Below are positions 6,076-10,953 of a stretch of DNA of 10,953 nucleotides, one piece after another. The position numbers and the translations under genes are program-made. Below the pieces are notes generated by a model. That model was given only the letters and a program-made list of their open reading frames with translations. It searched no databases and was not told the origin of the DNA. This DNA comes from an uncultured Lachnospiraceae bacterium. Lineage in GTDB: Bacteria; Bacillota_A; Clostridia; Lachnospirales; Lachnospiraceae. Location of the stretch: positions 1 to 10,953 of the forward strand of contig CATLIP010000064.1 of the NCBI GenBank assembly GCA_949957035.1, written 5' to 3'. Numbering within the stretch: the first letter of the stretch is position 1; each line of letters starts with the position of its first letter.

Positions 6076-7665
6076 ATGGAGCGCTATAAAAAATTTAATA
6101 CCACAGGTATCTGTATCCCTGCTTTACATTACATGGTAGATACAACAGATATGCTTAGCCAGATTATTCATGATTATATAGAACAAGGAGAATATTTTAC
6201 CATTAACCGGGCCCGCCAGTTTGGGAAGACAACGACATTGGAGCTTCTTTATCAAAAGCTGAAAGAGAAATATATTGTGATTGATTTAAGCTTTGAAGCG
6301 GCGGAAGAGTATTTCTTGTCATTGGGAGCTCTTGCTAAGGGGCTCTCTATGGATATTTCAGAGCGATTAAGGGCACAGAAAGTATCGGAGGCTTTATGCA
6401 GGGCATGGGAAGTCCCGATTTCAGAAGAGTTTCCGCTGCGTGATTTTGGCAGAAGAATAACGGCTCTTTGCAGGCAGAGCGATAAGGAAGTGATTCTCAC
6501 CATTGATGAAGTAGATAAAAACTCAGATAATCAGATTTTTTTATCATTTCTCGGATTGTTAAGAGAGAAATACTTAAAACAGAAGAGCGGAAAAGACCAT
6601 ACATTTAAATCCGTCATTCTTGCAGGCGTATATGATATTAAAAACTTAAAATTAAGACTACATGCGCCGGAAGAATCAAAGTATAACAGCCCATGGAATA
6701 TTGCCGCCGATTTTCATGTCGATATGAGCTTTACGGAAGAAGGAATCGCAGGAATGCTGCGTGAATATGAGGAAGATTATCATACGGGAATGAACATAGA
6801 AGATATTGCCTGGCAGCTGTATGACTATACTTCAGGATATCCGTTTCTTGTGTCCAGGCTGTGCAAGCTGCTGGATGAGCAGATTGCCGGAACCAAAGAG
6901 TATCCGAACAAAGCCATGGCATGGACAAAGGATGGTTTTCAGGCGGCGGTAAAGCTCATATTATATGAAACCAATACACTGTTTGACGATATGCGTAAGA
7001 AGCTGGATGAGTACCCGGAACTGTCTGAAATGATTTATGCAATACTGTTTATGGGAAAAGGGATAGCCTACAGCCCGGACTATCCGGCAATGGATATTGG
7101 CATCCGATTTGGATTCGTAAAATGTGCCGGCGAGCAGATTGCAGTGTCGAATAGGATTTTTGAGACGAGGCTTTATAATTTTTATCTGGCGGAGGAAATG
7201 TTGGAAAGCAGCACTTACGCTGCATCTATGCAGATAAAGAACAGGTTTATTCGTGGAAATGTTCTGGATATGGAATTAATATTAAGAAAATTTACAGAGC
7301 ATTTTACCGATATCTATGGAGGCAGTACAGAGAGGTTTATTGAAGAAAACGGACGCCGGCTGTTTCTATTGTATTTAAAGCCTATTATTAACGGAATTGG
7401 AAATTATTATATAGAATCCAGAACCAGGAGTATGGGGCGTACAGACGTCATTGTAGATTATCTTGGAAGGCAGTATATCATTGAAATGAAAATTTATCAT
7501 GGAAATGAATATAACCTGCGGGGGGAGAAGCAATTACTAGGATATTTGGATGACTATCATTTACAGGAAGGGTATATGTTAAGCTTTAATTTTAATAAAA
7601 AGAAACAAATTGGAGTCCATGAAGTGGTTCTGGGTAAGAAGCGGTTGATTGAGGCGATTGTGTAG
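6076..7665 (+). CDS. AAA-like ATPase with C-terminal PD-(D/E)XK nuclease-type domain
   Basis: A 529-residue protein. ATG 6076 follows GGGAGG (6063-6068) and lies just after a promoter. The frame is open back to 5932, but that part contains the previous gene's terminator. The N-terminal ATPase domain has a P-loop at residues 45-53 (RARQFGKTT; Arg where the first Gly of GxxxxGK[ST] is expected, K51 and T52 kept) and Walker B at 140-147 (ILTIDEVD, D144/E145). A sensor-like strand (SVILAGVYD) starts at 179. The C-terminal part carries a PD-(D/E)XK pattern: D457 (GRTDVIV), E470-x-K472 (YIIEMKI) and Q486 (EKQLLGY). The architecture resembles widespread uncharacterised clostridial 'AAA-like domain' proteins; no substrate is known. 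It is a single-gene unit, AT-richer than its flanks, which suggests acquisition. A role in DNA or RNA processing or in defence is possible but unproven. Confidence 0.85.
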   Translation: MERYKKFNTTGICIPALHYMVDTTDMLSQIIHDYIEQGEYFTINRARQFGKTTTLELLYQKLKEKYIVIDLSFEAAEEYFLSLGALAKGLSMDISERLRAQKVSEALCRAWEVPISEEFPLRDFGRRITALCRQSDKEVILTIDEVDKNSDNQIFLSFLGLLREKYLKQKSGKDHTFKSVILAGVYDIKNLKLRLHAPEESKYNSPWNIAADFHVDMSFTEEGIAGMLREYEEDYHTGMNIEDIAWQLYDYTSGYPFLVSRLCKLLDEQIAGTKEYPNKAMAWTKDGFQAAVKLILYETNTLFDDMRKKLDEYPELSEMIYAILFMGKGIAYSPDYPAMDIGIRFGFVKCAGEQIAVSNRIFETRLYNFYLAEEMLESSTYAASMQIKNRFIRGNVLDMELILRKFTEHFTDIYGGSTERFIEENGRRLFLLYLKPIINGIGNYYIESRTRSMGRTDVIVDYLGRQYIIEMKIYHGNEYNLRGEKQLLGYLDDYHLQEGYMLSFNFNKKKQIGVHEVVLGKKRLIEAIV

Positions 7666-7771
7666 CAGAGATTAGGGATTCAGAAGTATTTTACATGATG
7701 TGAGAATTATACAATGAAAGAAGAAAAATATTGTGTATTATGTACAAATTTGGATATTTTCAATTTAAAGC
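7666..7771. other. AT-rich spacer after the ATPase-nuclease gene, no feature found
   Basis: These 106 nt contain no gene and no convincing terminator. A weak TACAAT/ATTGTGTA pairing near 7710-7740 has no T tract. Read-through from the ATPase-nuclease gene into the riboswitch leader is therefore not excluded. Confidence 0.5.
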
Positions 7772-7800
7772 TTGCAAATCTTTTAACAATGGAGTATTAT
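7772..7800 (+). promoter_or_regulatory. Promoter of the glycine reductase operon
   Basis: TTGCAA (7772-7777), a 17-nt spacer and TATTAT (7795-7800). The expected start near 7807 gives an untranslated leader of about 317 nt before grdX, long enough to hold the riboswitch and its terminator. Confidence 0.72.
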
Positions 7801-7803
7801 AGG

Positions 7804-7836
7804 TATAGGCAATGAGCGATATATAAATTGTCTATA
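7804..7836 (+). repeat. Hairpin at the 5' end of the grd leader
   Basis: TATAGGCAAT (7804-7813) pairs with ATTGTCTATA (7827-7836) over 10 bp with one G·U, around a 13-nt loop. It starts at or next to the predicted transcript start and has no T tract, so it is not a terminator. A 5' stabilising stem is possible. Confidence 0.45.
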
Positions 7837-7881
7837 AGTAATATTAAAAAAGCGTAGAAGAGAATATAAGAGTGGGTTGAT

Positions 7882-7985
7882 ATTTTCTAAGAGAGAGTCG
7901 AAACAACGGCCGCCGAAGAGGCAAACCTGAGACAGAACCATGTATCTGTAACAGGCGAAACTTTCAGGCAAAAGGACTAGGGAAT
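7882..7985 (+). promoter_or_regulatory. Glycine riboswitch aptamer (gcvT type)
   Basis: The conserved aptamer core is plain: GCCGAAGAGGCAAA around 7912-7925, and CGAAACTTTCAGGCAAAAGG ending at 7975. P1 can form between 7882-7889 (ATTTTCTA) and 7978-7985 (TAGGGAAT). P2 forms between GAGAG within 7891-7897 and CTTTC 7961-7965. P3b forms from CCTG 7926-7929 with CAGG 7952-7955, extended by ACAGA/TCTGT. These are standard elements of the glycine aptamer. In known cases glycine binding usually switches expression on. Downstream lies a degenerate second aptamer and a terminator, then the glycine reductase genes, so the ligand and regulated pathway agree. Confidence 0.93.
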
Positions 7986-7993
7986 GTACCACA

Positions 7994-8061
7994 TTCTGAA
8001 TCTTGTGCTGTATGATAAATTTCTAAAGATGATTGATATGTTATCAGGGCAAAAGACAGAA
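7994..8061 (+). promoter_or_regulatory. Degenerate second ('ghost') glycine aptamer
   Basis: TTCTG (7994-7998) and CAGAA (8057-8061) can form a P1-like stem. The 3' half TTATCAGGGCAAAAGACAGA (8041-8060) closely echoes the aptamer consensus CUCAGGCAAAAGGACAGA. The 5' core (CCGAAGRGGCAA) is missing, so this half should not bind glycine. Singlet glycine riboswitches with such a 3' ghost aptamer are known; there it supports the real aptamer through tertiary contacts. The identification here is by eye. Confidence 0.65.
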
Positions 8062-8102
8062 AGGGCGATTGCACACGATTGTGTTCAAATCGCCCTTTTT
8101 TT
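8060..8102 (+). terminator. Riboswitch-controlled terminator (expression platform) before grdX
   Basis: AAAGGGCGATTGCACAC (8060-8076) folds onto GTGTTCAAATCGCCCTTT (8081-8098) around the GATT loop, with one mismatch and one bulged A, and is followed by seven to eight T residues. It lies between the glycine aptamer and grdX. Its base shares 8060-8061 with the 3' strand of the ghost-aptamer stem, giving a simple way for ligand-bound RNA to weaken it. Confidence 0.9.
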
Positions 8103-8123
8103 ACACAAGGAGAAGAAAGGCAG

Positions 8124-8510
8124 ATGGGAAGCAGAGATTACATGGTAATTACCAATAATCCCTTAGTTTTGGACAAGCTTAAGGAGACGCACCATATTAT
8201 TTACCGGGATATTTCCTATGAAGAGATTCTTAGGGACGTAAGAGACAGGATTCACGAGGGGCACACATTGTTATCGCATCCGTTATCCGGAAGCGTGAAG
8301 CCCAATGAGACACCATATAAATCCATTATGATATCAGAGGGAAAGGGGGAGGTTGACGAAGGGTCGGTTAAGTTGATTGAGAACGCCATACAAGCGTGCC
8401 GGAAGTTCATTTTCAAGTCTGACTTGTATGAAGAATCGGTATATGACGATTTTCAGTTGGTTGACTGGTCGCTGCTGGAGAGTGGAATGGCATCTGCGGA
8501 TGTCTGGTAG
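8124..8510 (+). CDS. grdX: GrdX family protein, first gene of the glycine reductase operon
   Basis: A 128-residue soluble protein with no signal peptide. It has the GrdX hallmarks, opening MGSRDYMVITNNPLV followed by a short alpha/beta domain. GrdX has no established function but is commonly the first gene of glycine reductase operons. ATG 8124 is chosen because AAGGAG (8107-8112) and AAAGG (8116-8120) precede it and the riboswitch terminator ends at 8102. The frame is open back to a TTG at 8079, but that codon lies inside the terminator hairpin and is not a plausible start. grdE follows after 71 nt. Expression should depend on terminator read-through when glycine is present. Confidence 0.88.
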   Translation: MGSRDYMVITNNPLVLDKLKETHHIIYRDISYEEILRDVRDRIHEGHTLLSHPLSGSVKPNETPYKSIMISEGKGEVDEGSVKLIENAIQACRKFIFKSDLYEESVYDDFQLVDWSLLESGMASADVW

Positions 8511-8581
8511 TCTTTGACAAAGGTTGTAGAAGCGCATAAGCTTTGAACAATAATATCAATATTCTAAGGAGGGAACCAAAA

Positions 8582-9862
8582 GTGAGATTAGAAATGGGAC
8601 ACATTTACATTAAGGATATTCAGTTTGCGGCTGAGTCTAAGATTGAAGACGGTATCCTTTATGTATCCGAAGAGGCCGTAAGAGCGGTTGCTCTCGAGGA
8701 CGAGAAGATTAAGAGCGTATCTTTTGATATCGCAAAGCCAGGTGAGTCTGTGAGAATCACACCGGTTAAGGACGTCATCGAGCCAAGAGTTAAGGTGGAA
8801 GGAAGAGGCGGAATCTTCCCGGGCGTAATCGCTAAGGTTGATACCGTAGGCGAAGGCAAGACCTATGCGCTGAAGGGTATGGCTGTAGTTACGGCAGGTA
8901 AGATCGTAGGTTTCCAGGAAGGCATCATCGACATGACTGGTCCGGGAGCTGACTACACACCGTTTTCCAAGACACTGAATCTGGTTATGGTATGTGAGCC
9001 GGTAGATGGCATTAAGCAGCATGATTATGAGAAGGCTGTACGTTTCGCAGGCTTTAGAGTTGCTGTGTATCTTGGGGAACTGGCGCGCGAGCTTACTCCG
9101 GATGAGACGAAGGTATACGAGACATGTACGATTAAAGAGGGTATGGAGAAGTATCCGAACCTTCCAAGAGTTGCATATGTACAGATGCTTCAGAGCCAGG
9201 GCTTGCTGCATGATACTTATGTATACGGCGTAGATGCGAAGAAGATTGTTCCGACGATCATGAGCCCGACAGAGGTTATGGACGGCGCTATCGTATCCGG
9301 TAACTGTGTATCCGCATGTGATAAGAACCCAACTTATGTTCATTTGAACAATCCGGTTGTTCACGATATGTTCGAGCAGCACGGAAAGACCTTTAACTTC
9401 GTTTGCCACATTATTACCAATGAGAACGTATATCTGGCTGACAAGCAGCGTTCTTCTGACTGGACGGCGAAGTTATGTAAGATGTTAGACCTTGACGGCG
9501 TTATCGTTTCTCAGGAAGGATTCGGTAATCCGGATACTGACCTGATCATGAACTGCAAGAAGATCGAGGCGGAAGGCGTTAAGACTGTTATCATTACAGA
9601 CGAGTACGCAGGACGCGACGGAAAGTCTCAGTCCTTGGCTGACTCCGATCCGGCGGCAGACGCAGTAGTAACAGGCGGTAATGCGAACCAGGTAATTATC
9701 CTGCCAAAACTTGACAAGGTAATTGGAACTCTGGATTATGTAACAAAGATTGCAGGTGCAAGTGAGGAGACGCTTCGTGAGGACGGATCTCTTGAAGTGG
9801 AGCTTCAGGTACTTACAGGTGCAACCAATGAGACTGGTTTCAATAAGCTGAGTGCAAGATAA
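8582..9862 (+). CDS. grdE: Glycine reductase complex component B, alpha/beta proprotein
   Basis: The 426-residue precursor of the two small subunits of substrate-binding protein B. In studied glycine reductases it cleaves itself between Asn and Cys, and the cysteine becomes a pyruvoyl group that binds the glycine amino group. The matching site here is N241-C242 within SGNCVSACDKNPTYVH, the position reported for Clostridium homologs. Other strong blocks are GFQEGIIDMTGPGADYTPFS (111-130), LLHDTYVYGVDAKK and GNPDTDLIMNCKKIE. The start is GTG 8582 (read as fMet-RLEMGHIYIKDIQF), behind AAGGAGGG at 8567-8573 with 8-nt spacing. The upstream TTG at 8543 has no such site and adds unconserved residues. 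grdB follows 17 nt after the stop. Sarcosine (GrdG) or betaine (GrdI) paralogs are the alternative, but overall similarity and the glycine riboswitch favour glycine. Confidence 0.92.
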   Translation: MRLEMGHIYIKDIQFAAESKIEDGILYVSEEAVRAVALEDEKIKSVSFDIAKPGESVRITPVKDVIEPRVKVEGRGGIFPGVIAKVDTVGEGKTYALKGMAVVTAGKIVGFQEGIIDMTGPGADYTPFSKTLNLVMVCEPVDGIKQHDYEKAVRFAGFRVAVYLGELARELTPDETKVYETCTIKEGMEKYPNLPRVAYVQMLQSQGLLHDTYVYGVDAKKIVPTIMSPTEVMDGAIVSGNCVSACDKNPTYVHLNNPVVHDMFEQHGKTFNFVCHIITNENVYLADKQRSSDWTAKLCKMLDLDGVIVSQEGFGNPDTDLIMNCKKIEAEGVKTVIITDEYAGRDGKSQSLADSDPAADAVVTGGNANQVIILPKLDKVIGTLDYVTKIAGASEETLREDGSLEVELQVLTGATNETGFNKLSAR

Positions 9863-9879
9863 GAAGGGAGGATAAGAAG

Positions 9880-10953
9880 ATGGCTAAATTAAAAGTAGTT
9901 CATTACATCAATCAGTTCTTTGCACAGATTGGTGGAGAAGAGAAAGCAGATTATCCGGCAGAGCTTCGTGTTGGAGAGATTGTCGGACCAGGTCAGGCAT
10001 TGACACAGCAGTTCGGTGAGGACGCTGAGATTGTTGCTACAATTGTATGTGGCGACTCTTATTTCAATGAGAATCTTGAGAAGGCTAAGGCAGATATCCT
10101 TGCTATGGTGAAGGAGCAGGCTCCGGATGTATTCGTGGCAGGTCCTGCATTCAATGCCGGACGTTACGGTGTTGCCTGCGGTACAATCGCGGCGGCAGTT
10201 CAGGAAGAGCTTGGAATCCCGGCTGTTACGGGTATGTATGTTGAGAACCCGGGAGCTGATATGTTCAAGACTCAGGTTTATATCGTATCTACGAAGAACA
10301 GTGCGGCAGGTATGAGAGACGCTGTTAAGAAGCTGGCTCCGTTAGCTGTTAAGGTTGGTAGAGGCGAGGCGATTGGCGCTTCTTCAGAAGAGGGATATAT
10401 CCCGAACGGTGTTCGTGTGAACTTCTTCGAGAAGGAGAGAGGCTCACTTCGTGCAGTTAAGATGCTGATCAAGAAGCTTGCTGACAAGCCGTTCGAGACA
10501 GAGTTCCCGATGCCTGATTTCGACAGAGTAGATCCGAATCCAGCAGTTAAGGATCTTGCGCATGCGAAGATCGCGCTTGTTACTTCCGGCGGTATCGTTC
10601 CGAAGGGAAATCCGGACCACATTGAGAGCTCCAGCGCTTCCCACTACGGAGAATATGATATCGCAGGTGTTATGGACCTGACAGAAGAGACTTATGAGAC
10701 CGCACACGGCGGATATGATCCGGTTTATGCGAATGAAGACTCTGACCGCGTATTACCGGTTGACGTACTTCGTGACATGGAGAAGGAAGGAAAGATTGGG
10801 GAGCTGCATCACCTGTTCTATACAACGACAGGTAATGGTACAGCCGTTGCATCATCCAAGGCTTTCGCTGCTGAGTTCTCTCAGAAGCTTAAGAACGACG
10901 GTGTTGACGCAGTAATCCTCACCTCCACATGAGGTACCTGTACTCGTTGCGGT
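9880..10953 (+). CDS. grdB: Glycine reductase component B gamma subunit, selenoprotein (3' partial)
   Basis: GrdB carries the catalytic selenocysteine of component B and passes the carboxymethyl group from the glycine Schiff base on GrdE to selenoprotein A. ATG 9880 follows GGGAGG (9866-9871). The frame runs 350 codons to an in-frame TGA at 10930-10932 and continues as Gly-Thr-Cys-Thr-Arg-Cys-Gly to the window end, giving the GrdB active site TST-U-GTCTRCG. The TGA is therefore selenocysteine (codon 351), not a stop. Full-length homologs have about 430-440 residues, so about 80 residues lie beyond the window. Conserved blocks include AGPAFNAGRYGVACG, TSGGIVPKGNPD, IESSSASHYG and TAHGGYDPVYANED. 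Decoding needs SelA-D and a SECIS hairpin just after the UGA, of which only the first 21 nt are visible. Confidence 0.95.
10930..10932 (+). other. In-frame UGA selenocysteine codon of grdB
   Basis: The codon lies between the conserved VILTST and GTCTRCG stretches, exactly where GrdB proteins carry selenocysteine. The coding pattern and protein similarity continue without a break to the end of the window. Confidence 0.95.

Noticed and set aside
7710..7745. Possible terminator after the ATPase-nuclease gene
   Set aside because: The TACAAT/ATTGTGTA pairing is short, needs a bulge and has no T tract.
7783..7992. 69-codon open frame on the - strand in the intergenic region
   Set aside because: It overlaps the glycine aptamer and grd promoter; the conservation there is explained by RNA structure on the + strand.
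8079..8123. Upstream TTG start for grdX
   Set aside because: It lies inside the riboswitch terminator hairpin and T tract; ATG 8124 has a ribosome binding site and matches the GrdX N terminus.
8588..9409. 273-codon open frame on the - strand
   Set aside because: It is fully antisense to grdE, has no ribosome binding site or recognisable domain, and its composition is a shadow of grdE codon usage.
10933..10953. SECIS element after the grdB UGA
   Set aside because: It is expected here, but only 21 nt are visible and a full hairpin cannot be drawn, so it is not listed as a feature.

Overview
The window looks like chromosomal DNA of an anaerobic, amino-acid-fermenting Clostridia, most likely a Lachnospiraceae (Clostridium cluster XIVa). 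Grounds: strong AGGAGG-type ribosome binding sites, low-GC Firmicutes-style promoters and terminators, a DUF5717/DUF5716 gene pair that I associate with that family, and a selenium-dependent glycine reductase (grd) operon under a glycine riboswitch. All convincing genes are on the + strand. There are no tRNA or rRNA genes, CRISPR arrays or insertion sequences.

Region 1 (1-2395) is the end of an uncharacterised operon: the C-terminal tail of a probable DUF5717 protein, a complete DUF5716 protein that reads as a shortened, degenerate Hsp70-like protein, and a TPR-type helical-repeat protein whose start overlaps the end of the DUF5716 gene. This is the least described system in the window.

Region 2 (2424-4391) holds purB (adenylosuccinate lyase), then a single-domain bacteriohemerythrin 22 nt downstream, then an intrinsic terminator.

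Region 3 (4391-5979) is a monocistronic alanine/glycine:cation symporter gene. It has a good promoter, a pair of TGT-N9-ACA boxes 30 bp apart upstream, and its own terminator.

Region 4 (6020-7665) is a solitary gene with its own extended -10 promoter. It encodes an AAA-like ATPase fused to a C-terminal PD-(D/E)XK nuclease-type domain; its role is unknown. The gene is visibly AT-richer than its neighbours.

Region 5 (7772-10953) is the glycine reductase operon: promoter, a leader of about 320 nt with one full glycine aptamer followed by a degenerate 'ghost' aptamer and a terminator, then grdX, grdE (pyruvoyl proprotein, Asn241-Cys242) and grdB (selenoprotein with in-frame UGA at 10930-10932). 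grdB runs off the end of the window. The apparent logic is feed-forward: glycine, perhaps imported by the upstream symporter, relieves leader termination and turns on its own reduction to acetyl phosphate for energy. grdA and the thioredoxin genes, often found inside such operons, are not between grdX and grdB here.
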